From Saturnia japonica (lineage: Eukaryota; Arthropoda; Insecta; Lepidoptera; Saturniidae): 64,000 nt of DNA. Position 1 is the first letter of the stretch; the number at the start of each line of letters is the position of its first letter. A program made the translations under genes and the position numbers. This document shows positions 14,101 through 29,100 of the stretch, piece by piece. The notes below the pieces were generated by a model. The model saw nothing but the letters and a program-made list of their open reading frames with translations. It was not told the DNA's origin and did no database searches. Location of the stretch: contig CM065324.1 of assembly GCA_033032175.1 (NCBI GenBank), positions 1,922,001 through 1,986,000 on the forward strand, given 5' to 3'.

Positions 14101-17100
14101 TTCACATAATTTTAGTAAAAGAAACCGTTGTTTATGGAGTCATGATTATATTTTTGCAAAGTACGTCAGGGAAAGAAAAGGTATGCATTTTAAAAAAAGT
14201 GCCTTTTAGCATATATGTGATGGAATTGCTCATATTATTTTCATGAGTATTAGCGTTGCATTAAAATTGAATAAAAGGCCCCCTGCGTATTTAATTAGAT
14301 ACGTATTAAAATTATTTGTATAGTGTAACGTTCTCAGTTCTTAATTTAAAATTTTGCAGATTATAATCCTTGATGAGCCTACCGCCGGTGTGGATCCAGT
14401 TTCTAGGAGGCAAACCTGGCGGATATTGCAGAGAACAAGGCCGGGAAAAGTTTTGCTCCTGACAACACATTTTATGGATGAAGCTGATATCCTGGGCGAT
14501 AGGAAGGCGGTTATCAGTAAAGGCAAAGTGAGTACATAATGTGTTTGCAAATATCGGGTAATTAGTTAGTTACCTGAATGAGTGAATCACAAATACGACA
14601 GATTTATAATTATTCTAGAAGGACTGTTCTTCGATAACCTGCCATCTAAAATATTTACATTGTCTTATGGAAAAAGGTTGCGATAATTAACAAATAGACA
14701 CTAACCGAACGCAATACTCACAATAGATTCGAAAAATTATGATTTAAACATAAAAAAATTTATGGCATGAAACTATACAAGACAATTTTTAACAAAAAAG
14801 AAAAACCACTTCCATGATTTTAAAGATTTCCCTCTTGTATCTTCGAAGTTCAAAATCCAATGCTAATGAAATAAAAAGATGGTCCACACTTGAGGTATCC
14901 CCTATTCAACAAAAAAGAATCAGCCAAATCGGTTCTGAAAAAAAGAAGTTATTGGCTGAATATCCGCACACACACACATTCGAATAGAGTAACCCCCGTC
15001 TTTTGTTGAAGTCGATTAAAAAGGGATGGGAAGTAAATGTATTGTTTATGTTATTGGTGTAACGTTTTCAAGCTTAATGGAATGTTTATCCTAGGTCCGA
15101 TGTGCTGGTACTTCTTTATTTCTTAAGAACAAGTTTGGCATCGGTTATCATCTGACTCTGGTGCTTGACGGTAAGATTGTGTTTGATTTTCGTTGTCCGC
15201 TTTGGACATTGTTAACTTAACTGTTTAAATAAATATTGTTTCGTGATACCTTACTAGATTAGATTGGCTGTTAGTCTAATGAACTCATGCATTAGCCGAT
15301 CTATAGACTCTTATGACTTCTACATGGACTTGCATGATAGGCCGCTCAAGAGAATCGTTGCTTGAAAGGACTTTCCAAAATACGTTACTCTACCATTCAA
15401 TCTTTATCAACATAATTTGACTAAAGTCAAGCAGGACGTCAAAATTTGTTTAGATGAATGCATATGGAGGAAAGAACACCCATTTTTTACATACATGGCC
15501 TGATTGGTTTTAAAGCATCGCAGAATAAATTTAGCAGCAGTAATAAAGCTAAAATAGTGGATACTGGAAACCTTTAAAGTACTCATAAGAAATAATAAAT
15601 TTATGGGCTTTTACCTATGAGAACTTTGCAGGAGTATGCCGCGAGCATCAGATCACGCGACTGGTACGTGGACATGTCCCACGTGCGGAAAAAGCTCGTC
15701 GCCATGGTCGAGAACTCTCCTATATCCTACCACATTACGCCGTGCATCTCTTCCCGCCGCTGTTCCTCGCCATTGAGCACGAAATAAAGGAAAAAACCAA
15801 CCGGCTAGGTAAACCGTAACTTCCAGTTATAATACCTCCAATATTTGTTTTCATTTTTCAATACCCTTAAATATTGACGAGGAAAACAATCTTATTATAG
15901 GTATAACAAGCTACGGAGTGTCAATGACGACCCTGGAAGAAGTGTTCCTAAGTCTGGAGGGAGAAAATGATGAGGAGACAGACGCAGTTGAGGGAGTGTC
16001 ATCTGTCAAGTTGGTGCGAGCTCGCGCTCTCTCAAGAAGTCTTTCACTACAGAGCAAAACTCTAAGTTATCAGGTTATTTTTTATATGGCTAATCTTTAT
16101 ATTTAGGAACATAAAAATTGAATGGTTTTAATGGATAGTCTAATTATGTCTGAAGTTATGATGGTGCAGTAATATCGTAGTTAAAGACCGCATTAAACGA
16201 CATGGGTGTGAATCTTACAATGAGCCTGAACTTCAGAGAAAGCTGTTAGTTCTTACCAAGCTAGCTGACCGCTAGCCGATCGTCGCCGTCATCCCGGCCT
16301 GCATATATATCTCTTCACGCTACCCTAAAAGAATCCGATGTCTTAAGAAGGGGAGAACACTAGTCAGGAGATGGTTCCATGTTTTTACGGCAAGGCAAAG
16401 ATAATGCGTTCACATAGTGAAGTTCGTGCCGAGATGAAGATTACCATAAAAATGTGGCTCCAAATCCCAGCGTGTCTGTGGAAAGGAGAACTTTATCTGT
16501 TAGACTATTGTATTTTCAGCACTACTCATATAATGACCAGAAATTATTAAACAAGGTTTCTTAAGATATGTGACATTACATTAATTAGGTATAAAATTTG
16601 AATGATATTTTCAGGAGCTGAACGACAAAGAGCCACAAAAGACGCCATCAACTATATCAAACCCACCAGCATCACACGCTCTTCATTCCACCACTCACGG
16701 TGTAGAGCATGTCAAGGTATCTATTTATTTATAATAAAAACACCGACAAGATATACATTGTGTTAAATAAAAGATTATACCGATAAAAAAGACTCTAAAC
16801 ACATACAATCTTAATTATAGGAATTTATGTCATGATTACATACAATGAGCAGTTTTAAATAAACTTTAACAAATGAAACTTGAACAAATTAATTTCCAAC
16901 AAATAAAACCACAATATATTCTACTTACAGAGATAAATGGATTTATATTTTTCAAGATGGCTAGATCTAACTTTTTCTCCAACATCTTACTTAAAGGTTT
17001 TTAAAGCATTAATGCAAAATCATATGATACACTAGCAACCACCCGCGATTTGTTCGCGTTAATCTATATTAATAAATCTGTAGCTCTGTCTGTATATGTA

Positions 17101-20100
17101 ATTTGTTTTTTTGCCAAATTTCTTGATTGACATCCATTACATAAGACGCTGATCTCACGAATATGAAATGTTTTGTCCTGTCCGTCTACCAGTTTGTATC
17201 TTCGGGTTTAACTCGAAAACAGTTTTAGCGTTTTTTATTAAATTTTATTCGCGTGAAGTACATAATTATAATTATAATTATTATTGTCAATGGTATACTA
17301 TAAAAATAAAATGTGATGAAAATAATTACTGTGTATAAAAAAAAACCTATGTCTCTTAAGGAGAACGTAACTGTCTATTGGTAAAATAATTTTCAGATTT
17401 GAATCAGTAGTTCCAAACATTATCTCCTATTAACAAACGAATTTTACCTTTTTATAATAACTAGCGGTCGCCCAATGATCGAAATTCGAGCAGCGACTCT
17501 TTAATCATAAACTATTTTCTGTTTGACATTTGCAGTATGAACCTAAACAATGAATATTATATCACTTGCTGTCACTTTTGATTGAGTGACAATGTCAATA
17601 TTTTGGCGGGTCTAAGTTTAATGGAACTGGTCGGGTTAGGATTCGTAGTATTAATTTATTTAATTTAATATATTAGTAACAGATATTATAGATATATTTT
17701 AGCTTTCTGCACTCCTTCTCCATATAAACTTTAACCATGGCAAATCTGTCTTCCGTGCACGCAATACGCTTAAAAAGGCGTATAAAGTTTTTGCTTCACG
17801 TAATTAATATAATGATGATGTTGATATAAATAAATAAAAATTGCACAGGTAGCGCCATCAGTTCCAGTGTCTGTGGACGCTCTCGGTGAGATGGTAGCCA
17901 CGAACCCTTCGTGTTGGCGGACCTTCTGCGCGCTAGTCTACATTAGAACCATCCGGATGATCAGAGACCCTTACAAGCTCTACGTTATGATATTTGTTCC
18001 TATAAGTGAGTATTTATAACCGACTTCGAAAAAAGACGAAGGTTACTTAGTTCGTATGTATATTTTTTATGGGTATTCAGCCATATTTTTTTTAATAAAC
18101 CGATTTGGATGATGCTTTTTTTGTTGGATAGGGACTACCTCAAGGGTGGTCCTATTTGAATTTCATTGGTATTGGACCTTCAATTTCGAAGATACACAAG
18201 GGTACACATCAAAATCATTGAAATAGGTTCTCTTTTTTGTCATCACATTTTCATCTTCTCCACTTTCATTATCACATCGTTTTCATCACGTTAGCAATTC
18301 TTTCCAATCTATAACTTTAGCATCGTCATTTGTTCGATCATTATCTTTAAAATTCATAGTAAAGTATATAATTATATATTTAATAGTATATTAGTCTTCG
18401 ATATTCCTTGTCCCATTTAACGACTCACGACTATTACATTACATGATACGACTATTTGTGTTAAAAATTCTTTTTAGATTTAGCCTTGGGCCAGATTTTA
18501 TCTGATGTTAAGTAAAGATGGTAAACACGACTGGCTCTCAAATGCAGCTACCGGAATACACTTATAAGTACTTGATGACAGATTTTTAACCTCCATTTTA
18601 CTGTATCAACATACTATGGTTTCATCACGATGTTTTTAATTAAGCCCATTGGATGATTCGAATCCACGCCAATCGAGACAGTGTCCGAACACGCTACTAC
18701 TGAGCTTTCATTGCTAATCGTACTGTAATATCACTTGTTACTTAAATTACTTAAATAATAATACTTAATGAACTTAAGTAAAATAAAAATTGTCATGTTA
18801 GTGTAAGGAAAAAGAGAAAGGAAGCTTTTGATAGAGTAAGCATCACCATAAGAGAAGTGAAGCTTTTGCTTTAACAACTAGAGTAGTAATAAAAAGAGGT
18901 AGGTAGGCTTTGTAGGTTAAGAAAATTTTGCAAACATTATAATTATATTGGGGTAATTCGGCAATATCCTCATGGTAGGAAGGGCTGTAAATTATTATAC
19001 GTAGATGCCACAAGATCCCTGATTTGCGTTAGACGTGTCGTAAGAAACTTTAAAAATATCATTATTATATAAGTCATTATTGTGTCATAACCCTTTTATA
19101 TTCTTTCACTTTAAAAAAAAAAATTAAATTGTTAATGAATATGTTTTTAAAATCGAGTGTAATAAATCAGTCCATTAAAATGAAAATAAATATTGACCCT
19201 ATATACCACAAGCACACGAAACACTCTTTTCCCTACAAATTCTTTTCAAAAGTACTTAAGTAAGTATGATTTCCTTTCAATGCAACAGATATTAAAAATT
19301 TTGTTTCCAGTATTTTGTGCTATCGGTCTCTACTTGAAATCCCGTCAGATCGTCTTCTTCAGGATGCTGCCATTAACACTAACTCCGGAGATATACTCCA
19401 ACAAAACCCCCATAGCGTTGTCGAGCGATACCAACGATCACATTGAAGTGAAATTGCTGAGGGAAGCTTTGGAGTTCCTCGGAGCATATCCTATCGAGGA
19501 GTTTGACGGGAATTTTTCAAGCTTGCTAGCTATGGAGAATTTCGGAGCTTTTAGTTTCAAGAAACGAACATCATCTTATGGGGACTTACTGGCATATTAC
19601 AACACGACATACACACACAGTCTGCCAATTATTTTGAATTTATTTCATAACAGTATGTTGAGGTAAGATTTAAAAAGAAAGATTTTTACAGACTATACTT
19701 ATGTTTTATATAGACATTGTCCAATTTCAATCTTCTATAGACCGTTTGAAAGCTAAGTTGTGAATGTTCATTTATTTTGTCTAGTAGTTAGGAGAGGTTG
19801 ACGGTATACAGCTAATTATGAATTAATTTAACACCAGTTGCTGCATTTCATTTACAAGAATTTGGTCAAGTGCCGTATTTTGTATATTTTAATTATAGTA
19901 ATTAAAATGAAAATTTATTATTATTAATATCTACCTATTGCAGTATACACCGCAGCCGACACTTACTGCGGACAACCGAGAAAAAGAAATTAACAAATAA
20001 ATAAATATACAGGAACTAACTTAGTTTTTCTGTACTTACTTCAAGTAACTTCTTATACATAAAAATCTATGTTTGTATGTATGTTTCCTACGGAGTCCAG

Positions 20101-23100
20101 AACGGCTGGAGCGATTTTAATGAAATTTTCACACAATCTTTATTTTAGCCCAGCGGAGGATTCTGTAAAGTTTGGTAGCATTAGGATCAACATTTCCTAT
20201 GGAATCCAAAACGGCACATCAACGCATGGAATCCAAAACTTGCAGATAATATAATTCTACATACTAAACATTATATACAGCTTATTTTGAGTTCGCCTTT
20301 TTAATCGAAACGAGATCTTGGGTCCTAAAGGTTCGGATAAGTTAATACTATAATTAATTCACTGCACCCTTTAGGATACTAATGTCGACGAACGGCATGT
20401 TGGAAAACTATAAGCCGATAGAAGTGCAAGCGCATCCCTTTGAAAGGACGGAACACCAAGAGGAATTTAACGTCGGCAACGTGATCTGTGCTATATTCGT
20501 CGGGATGACATTCGCGTTGGTTCCTGTCACCTTGGCCGTCGACATTGTCTACGATAGAGAGGTGAGCATCTTCTTCCTAAAATGTCAACTGTCTGCATTC
20601 ATAATTCTGCCAACACCACCTAATAGAATATCATCATTATATTAATACATGAGATGAAAACTTCGGAAACCTTTTTAAGTGTATTGCGTGCACGGAAGTC
20701 TGTGAGAATTGGCATGGTTAAAGTTTATATGGAGAAGGAGTGCAGAAAGCTAGAATTTAGAGTCCTAAACCCGACCAGTCCCATTGAACTTAGACCCCCT
20801 CCCCAAATATTGACAATGTCACTCAATAAAAAGTGACAGCAAGTGATATAATATTCATTATTTAGGTTCATACTGCAAATGTCAAACAGAAAATAGTCTA
20901 TGATAAAAAAGTCGCTGGTTGAATTTCGATCATCGGGCGACCGCTAGTTTTCATAATTATTCTTCTAATCTTCATAAATAGCTCCTTAAAGACGTTGGCT
21001 CACCTGTTAAAATTGAGGGATTTTTTATAGCAACTGAAAAATATGTTCCTAGTTATTATTATTCACAATTCACTTCAGTTATGTACAATGACTGTTAGCG
21101 ACGCATAGGTCTAAGCGTAATGATACGAGAATAACAATTGTAAATATAAGTTGTAAGGATGAATCATTTGCACGAACAATCAATAATTTAATGTTTCTAA
21201 TGTTTTGAATATGATATTATAACATGTAGGTATGTAAGAACAGTATATAAGTTATGAAAATGTTTGTAGTTTAATAAAATAATCACTTAAAGTACTAAAA
21301 TCATATATTGTCAATAATTCATATTTTATAAAAGTTATACGTAATGTTTTGTGTTATATAAGTAAAATAGCCTTCTGTATGTGTTTTATAATGTTTGTAA
21401 GCTCAAATAGTGCGTATATAACGAGTCACAAGACGTTTTAAAGTTGCAATGTTTAATGCTTTATATCTCTCATGTTTATTAACCTATAATGTTAAAGTTA
21501 GTGTTTTTGAATAGGTATTTGTGTCTACATTAATGTAAAATAGTTTTTATTGTAATTGAGTAATTGAAATTAGAGATATTAACGATTTATTGTATTCTGT
21601 ATACAAGTAATAATAATAATAGACAGAGACAGCAATATTGCAACCACTGCGCATTACCGCGGTTAACGGACCACACCCAAGTTTGGTAATGAGCAGTACG
21701 GATAGAGACGCCATCATCCGTCTCACTCTCCGGCAAACCATATAAAAAGCACCCTACTGGGGCCACCGAGTTCCTTCGATACATGCCTACGTTAAACAGC
21801 TCTCCCGTTCGTATTTCGACACCGCGTCGAACCACGCGAATCCGTTGATAAAAACAGCCGCCACTTATGTTCCGGCACCCACGGACATCCGGTGCAAACG
21901 CCGGCCGCGCAATATTTTTATTGATCCCGACGATCACATCGAAAATGCGAATAAATATTACACATCCGTCTCTCCAAACAGAGCGTGCCAGCGCCCACGC
22001 CCGCGTAACCACCGCTCTCTCCGCAGAGGGCGGGCGGTCAACTTCGCTCCCGCACACCCGTCACGTCCACCCTCTCTAGCGGTAACCCAAGCCTAGGTCC
22101 GTTCCTCGGAGTGAAACCCTTGGGTCAGGCAACCGCCCGCGCGATACAAGTGACACTGTACGTGCATCACTTAGCTACCTACATACAACAATACACACGT
22201 ATGAACATACACACGTGCACACCACATAGGTACATAGGTTCTGTGAGGGACCTTTTTTTTTTCTTTTTTTTACGCTAGTTAGTTAGCGCTAGTTAGTGTA
22301 GAAACATTCCGATTACTGAATACACATACGCACGGTTCCTTCCTTCCTCCCAGAAAAAAAAAAAAAAAAAAAAAAGGCCACCGAGCACACACGGGTACCA
22401 CAAGCTGAAGAATCAAGACTCAAGACTCAAGACTCAAGAAACTGGAAGAAACCGTACCCAGAAGATATAGTATTAACAAAGTGTATTGTCTTGAAGAATA
22501 CAGCAAATTTTATTGTGGTGCCTGTGTGTCATTTCGCATCTTCACTAAAGTTCAACCCGCCAGCGACCCAGTCCATTCCGCTCCGTGCTACGTCATCGCC
22601 GCGCCTACCAGCAGGCACCTCACTGCGTGTGTGTACCTTGATGTTTCGCCCTCTTCACGCCTAGTAGTTTCGGGTGTGAACAGGGTTGGTCGCACGTAGT
22701 GAGAGGGGCTCGCACGCACTGGTTTCCAGACAGCTGGTTACCGTAGCGCGTTATCTGCCGTCGGTCATACAGAGTACGAGGGAATCGTTTCCGTCGCGTT
22801 CGCGCCCTCGGTGCGCGGTCCTGCTCTGTATAGATTGACGTAGCACATTGTATAATTGGCGTACGCACGCGCTTATTTTAATGACCAAATTGCATCATAT
22901 AAAATGCCTCCTAAATTACAGTGAAGTGCTAAACAGCTACACAGTGCTAAATAACATAAGTTTATGATTTAATAACGCATGATAGATCTTACCAAAAAAT
23001 CCAATGTCTTTTCCCTCTTTGTCTAAGAGTCTATCATCTCACTCTGTCATGAACAGATGATATTAGACTTCCCTTAGAATAAACAGCCCAAATGTCTCAC

Positions 23101-26100
23101 TTAAGTGTTTTTTTAATAATAGCTGTGTGTTTTAGATTAAAGCGAAGAATCAATTGCGGGTAAATGGACTATCGATGAGCATGTACTTCCTCACTTACTT
23201 CACCATTTTGATCGTAATTATGATTGTCACGTGCGCCGGAGTAATGGCTTTGGTGAGTTAATTGAACTGTGTTCAGAAAATTCGTGATGTATATACTAAA
23301 TAATATAAAGTTGTGATTCTTAATAATCCAAAGTGCTGAACGTTTAAAAAATTCAGTCATATGAAAGTGACATTCAGCGAAAAAAGAGCTTTTAACCGCA
23401 TTAAAGCAAGGTTGCCCAATTTTTTAACGTGGACCATAATTTCGAATCCATGTTAGCTGGTGAGCCCCCTAGATAAAAATATTTTTTTACAGCCTTGATA
23501 GATTTAGATATAAATATACTATAGATATTAGTTAAAAGTTATAAAGTTTTCTGTTAAGGATAATTAAAAATACGACCCGTAACGAGTGGCGGCAGTAGAC
23601 CATTGTTAATGGCGGGCAAATATAAAATACCTTTCTAGACGCTTCACAACCCACGGGCCTTGGTTTGGGCAACCTTGCTTTAAAGCGATTGAAGGGTTTT
23701 TAACTAAGTTCAAATCTTATAATTAATTATCCTTAGCTTTCAGTGAAGGAAAATATCGTGTAATAAACTATAGGATATTAGCAGGGCTTTTTGTAATGCT
23801 TCTCCGGATACTTACCTACATCAAGTTGAAGCAAAGCAAGCACCTGTAGGTGTGTTCTGGCCGCAAGACTTAGTCAGCCTTTTTAAGGCCATCTTCGGCC
23901 ATATCGCTACTTAACATGAAGTGGCATTGTGGTCAAAGACCAAAGTAAAAAAATGCAATATAGTGATTTCTCTATATACTGAACATGTTAATAATTTAAG
24001 ACTAATATCGATTTACAGGTGGTTTTGAATGATATACCAAGTTTGAGCAATGGATCTGCTATAACTATGCTATCAGGTCTGATGTTGCTGTACAGTCCTC
24101 CCGCCGTACTCTTCAATACATGTGTCTCTTACATATTTGATAAAATGGATTCAGCACAGAGCATAATGCCGAACATAACGACGTGGGTAGGCGTTTTGCC
24201 TTTCCTAATGGTCTCCGTAACAGATGTATTTAAATGGGGTAAGGCGAACTTCTTTATTATTACCCATCTTTATTATTACTTCGTCTGCGTGTTATTGGAT
24301 ATATACATAATGATCTTGGGAACACGACAAACCAAAAGAAAATCATAGATAGGGTTGTCACATGTGTATGGTGGCCGCGATCCCTGCCACCCGCTATATT
24401 ACTGCATATGCACCAGCTGTTATCAAATCGCGACAAAGCAAAAAATCATAGATGCGTATTATATTTGCAGGATAACAGTGGTTATGTTATAATTTTACCA
24501 GGATAAAAGTATCTATGTGTTATTCCAGGTCATAGACTATATGTGTGAACAAATTTCATCTAAATCCGTTTAGCCATTTTTGCGTGATTGAGTAACAAAC
24601 ATCCTAAACATACAAATATATACACTTTCACATTTATTATATTTGTAGGATTACTGATTTTAGCTAATTCCAAAGTTTTCAGTCAATTATGAATTTTACT
24701 TTAATTTCACAATATCTATAAATATTTTGATATATTTATAGATTATTAACAAAAAGCTTGAGTGTTATTTTAGAATTTTTGAAACTTGGTTTTAAATGAG
24801 TTTTAATTTTCTACCAATAATTACAATACTTAATGTAAAATCAACTTTTAAGGAAACCTGGTGAAATTTGCGTTTGATCTTAATTGGGATTATAGTCTTT
24901 TTCTTCTTCTTCTTGATTTGGGGCTCCAAAAAGCACTTGCCAATGACAAAAAACCTTTCTTTGCTAGTATTTTTTTATATTCAAAGTGGATCCAACAAGA
25001 TGGTGGCGCCCTTGTTTCCAATTTATATTTATACAATCAACTTCACGCACTGGCAAAAAGCAACGAAGATTACAAAATATAGGGTTAATACGTTCATGAA
25101 TCAAAATAAAGATAAAACCTAAGATCCCGCAAAAAACTCAATTATACACTAAATTTTTGCTTTTCAAAGTCTCCTTAGTTACCGAATTAGATTATTATTC
25201 GTCAGTCTGAAGTTTTAAATTTAACATTAACACTTTCTTTTTAGGTAGCAACATTGCGTTCTATCTCCACACCATTTTCAGTTTCCTGAACGTCATGTAC
25301 CTGCCTTACGCTATTATTTACTACGTCGATAGGTGAGTTTATATCAAATATATCAGGCGACCGAGCTTTGAAGCACGTTGAAACTGTGCTAATTAGCAAA
25401 CTCAGACTATACGGCTCGAAGCAAAGGTATACTTGTCACATTTTCGCTGCCGATATTAAAAACATGCCTTCCTACTTCTTTATGTAAACAAATGATTTGT
25501 ACGTGTACAGTAGCGTGCTATTTGTCTTGTGAATATATAATGTATTGTACATATTGGTATCTTTATAAATATAAACGTTGTCATGTCAAGGGCATATCTA
25601 ACGTGCAACCTGCGTGACCTCTGCCCAACTCCATCTCTGTCGAGTTACTTCACTGCAGAGGTATGGGTTATGATAATCGCGACCCTGATACACGTGCCCC
25701 TGTGTGCAGGCGCGTTGATAGTCATCGACCGGGTGAAGTCTGGAGGCAGAACTTGTGGGGTAAGTAGGTACCCGATCCCAAAAAATTGAACTACTGATTA
25801 AGCTATAACAATTAAAAGAGTAAAGAGCTTGTTCCAAGTCACTTATTATTTGTATCTCTCTCTCTCTAACAAAGTAAACATCATTAAGATTGAATAGTGA
25901 AGAGCATGTTCCAAACTTTGGTGTTGTTTCTCAACAAAGTAGTCTATGGAATTTTGCAGACAACGGTTCCAAAGTGGTACTTGTAAAAACCTTGTTATTT
26001 TAAACTGTTCCGATAAATACGCCTCACTCTTACCAGTGGTGATATTTCCTTTTAATTTGTGGTTTCTGGTTACATAATTAGAAATTTTAATGGTTTCCAT

Positions 26101-29100
26101 AGGGCACACGTAATGTTCCTGAAGTGATACCTGATATGGAAGCGGAGGCCGGTGGAGAAGGTGCTGAGGACGAAGACGTACGCCGTGAGAGAAGAAGAGT
26201 TGCGACAATATTGCAGCAACCGGCACATAATATGCCACCACTTGTTGTACATGTTAGTTTAGCTTTTAACAAATATGCTTCAGTTTAATTACAGTTTTTT
26301 AACTGGTATAGCTTTTATATAGTCTATGGGCTACCTCCATAGTCTAGTAACCAGGAAATACCCTATTACAATTACAAACCTCGTATATTCTATTCCTCTT
26401 ACCTCGAATAAAGTTCAATGAGCAATTGGCTTATAATGAATTATGTTTTAGGGATGATCGATACTCATCGATGATATCGAAATATTTTTGTTGATCATGA
26501 AAACATCGATGTTTTACATCGAAGTTATGTTGTTTGAATCATCGACAACTATCTAAAAACGGTCGTCAATTCTATATGTAGCTCTAGGTCGCTCACTTCG
26601 ATAGCACCGAAAAATTAATTTAAATCTATGTTCTTGTTTCGATATTTAGCGGAGCGATATTAGCGATATTTTTTAGTGTTTCTTTGGACTATTTTCATAA
26701 GCGGGAATGTTAGAAAAATGCAAACTATTTTAATATGATTACGATGTCTAGAACCTTCGTAAGGAGTACAAAGTAAGAGGTACGGAAGGCGGTGGCTGCT
26801 GCTGTGGGGGCCAGAAGGATAACGTAGCCAAGCGAGCTGGACTCGCACGGCTGAGTCTTGCTGTAGAAGGAGGTGAGGTGTTCGGTCTGCTCGGGCATAA
26901 CGGAGCCGGGAAAACCACTACTATGAAAATCATCACCGCAGAAGAACCGGCTACCTGTGGAACGGTACGAACTAACCGACTCATAATTTTGTTGCTATTT
27001 AGAGAATGATACTAACTAATATAACTTAGAACAAGCTCTTTACTATTTTCAGTTATAATATTAGCAAGAGATAGCATCATGTAACAGGCAGTTATTTTAA
27101 ACAGGTTATTTCTATGGAACAGGTTTCTTATTTTACCTGTTATAGCTCACCCCTATTTGTATAGTAAATGCTTGTTACTCTGTCTTATTATGATTAAAAA
27201 TCTCCACAATCTGTTATAAAGGTAGTAATCTATATTAATGAAAATGAAACCTTGCTCTCTGGTAAGTCTATCACTTGAAAATGGCTGGACCGATTTGGCT
27301 AATTCTTTTTTAAATAAATATATAAAATAATATAAATGTAGGAACATAATTTCACATACGACCATTTAATTCCAAACTAAGCAAAGCTCTGAAAGTAGAC
27401 GAACAGCTGACAATTATGCTTATCACACAAAATTCTGTCATAGGTTGGGGTCGAACCCGCGACCTCTCGGCACAATAGTCAGTAATCAGTCGTTCCCAAA
27501 GTTGTTTGGATCGCGACCCATCTAACAAAAAGTTCCAAATGCGGGACTCGCCTCTTGGCTCTCTATGAAGAAAAATGGGTCATAACTATCCGAATGAAAG
27601 ATTGTTTAATAATTAAAAAAAAAGGATATTTTTGGAAATTCTGAAATTGCTTTTTTCTCTTGGATTTATTTATAAATACAATACAATAACTTACGATTTT
27701 AATGATGGTTATACGTAATTCTTATTTCGTCTTTAAGGTCCTGTAAAAGTTTTCAGACAAAAAATCTGGATAGATGATGCTGTGTATGAGTTATTGTTAT
27801 CGCAAGAAAACGTCTGTCAGAAAACGGTTATCGATAATTTAGTCTTTTTACTTTGATTTTTTTTATCCTTCGCTTTGTATTTGGGAGCTCAAGAAACCTT
27901 TTCTTTTCACCCTGAACCCTTATATCCATCAAACAACATTTATTTAGAAGTTCTTAATCTTGTACATCTATACCAATACTGTAAATAGGAAAGATTTATT
28001 TTTTTTTGTTTGTTTGTAATGGATAAACTCAAAGACTACGGAACCGATTTTAAAAATTCTTTCGCCAATTTAAAGCTACAGTACCAGCGAGTAATATAGG
28101 CTATATTATAATTTGAAAATTTTATTCATTCCTCATAAAAACATCGATTGCTTTACACAAAGTATAAAAAATTGCCTACACGGGTGCGTTGGCGATATTT
28201 GTCATATAAAATTGAAACGGGTGAAACCGTGGGACACAGTTAGTAGTAAGTATAGCCAATAATCAAGAGACAAGTAATAATGACTCAGTGGTAGCGTGTA
28301 AGGACATCGCATCGATCTACGTGAGTTCGAATATTTGCAATGAATCTGAAGCTTTCGGTGAAGGAAAACATCGTGATGAAACCATAGCATGGTGATGGGA
28401 CATTTTCTAATTTCTTCCTTGCTAGCTACCACCCTCAAGTTGTAAAACTGTCTCCAAGCACCTATAGATGCGTTCCAGCACCTGCACTTAAAAGTCAGTT
28501 CTCTCACTAGGCTTAGCGTGCTACTATCTTGGACCTCATCGTCACTTAAGAACAAATCAGATTTCGGCCACAACACTAAACCTATAACGATAAATATCAT
28601 ATAAGCAGGAAAATCAAGAGACATCTAATTTATTTGACGTGGTTACCCAAACTTGGATTTCGTATCCATTAGGTGATGCTGGGCTGTCAGAACGTAATGG
28701 ATTCCCAAACATCCGCGTTCAGGATGCTGGGCTACTGTCCTCAGCATGACGCCCTGTGGAAGAACGTCACCATCCGCGAGCACATCGAATGTTACGCTGC
28801 TATACGAGGAGTCAGCAAGGCTGATACACCCAGGTGATTTACTGCCAATGTGATTTGATAAACATCACGCGGAAAGCTGAGTATATAAAAACGAAGATAA
28901 TGTACGTCAATTGCAAGACATAAAAGCCTTTCTCAAAAATGGCCACAATAATCGATTTTGCGCAAATCTTTGCCAGACTATAGGTCTTTTGGGTTCGTGG
29001 CCGCCACTCGAGAACTCTCCGGTCTCATCGGCCATCCGTTCTACGACCAATGTTCCCCCATTCAATGCGTTCAAACGCACATTTTAATCTAAAATTTTAT

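Noticed and set aside
22414..22438. CRISPR-like direct repeats
   Set aside because: Just three 8-bp tandem units with no spacers, in a eukaryotic intron.
21587..22868. Open frames on both strands in the GC-rich island
   Set aside because: They are low-stop frames caused by high GC, with no recognisable domain and no agreement with splice sites.
24861..25122. Hydrophobic open frames in intron 23
   Set aside because: They arise from a T-rich stretch, lack family similarity, and would not fit between exons 23 and 24, which join correctly without them.
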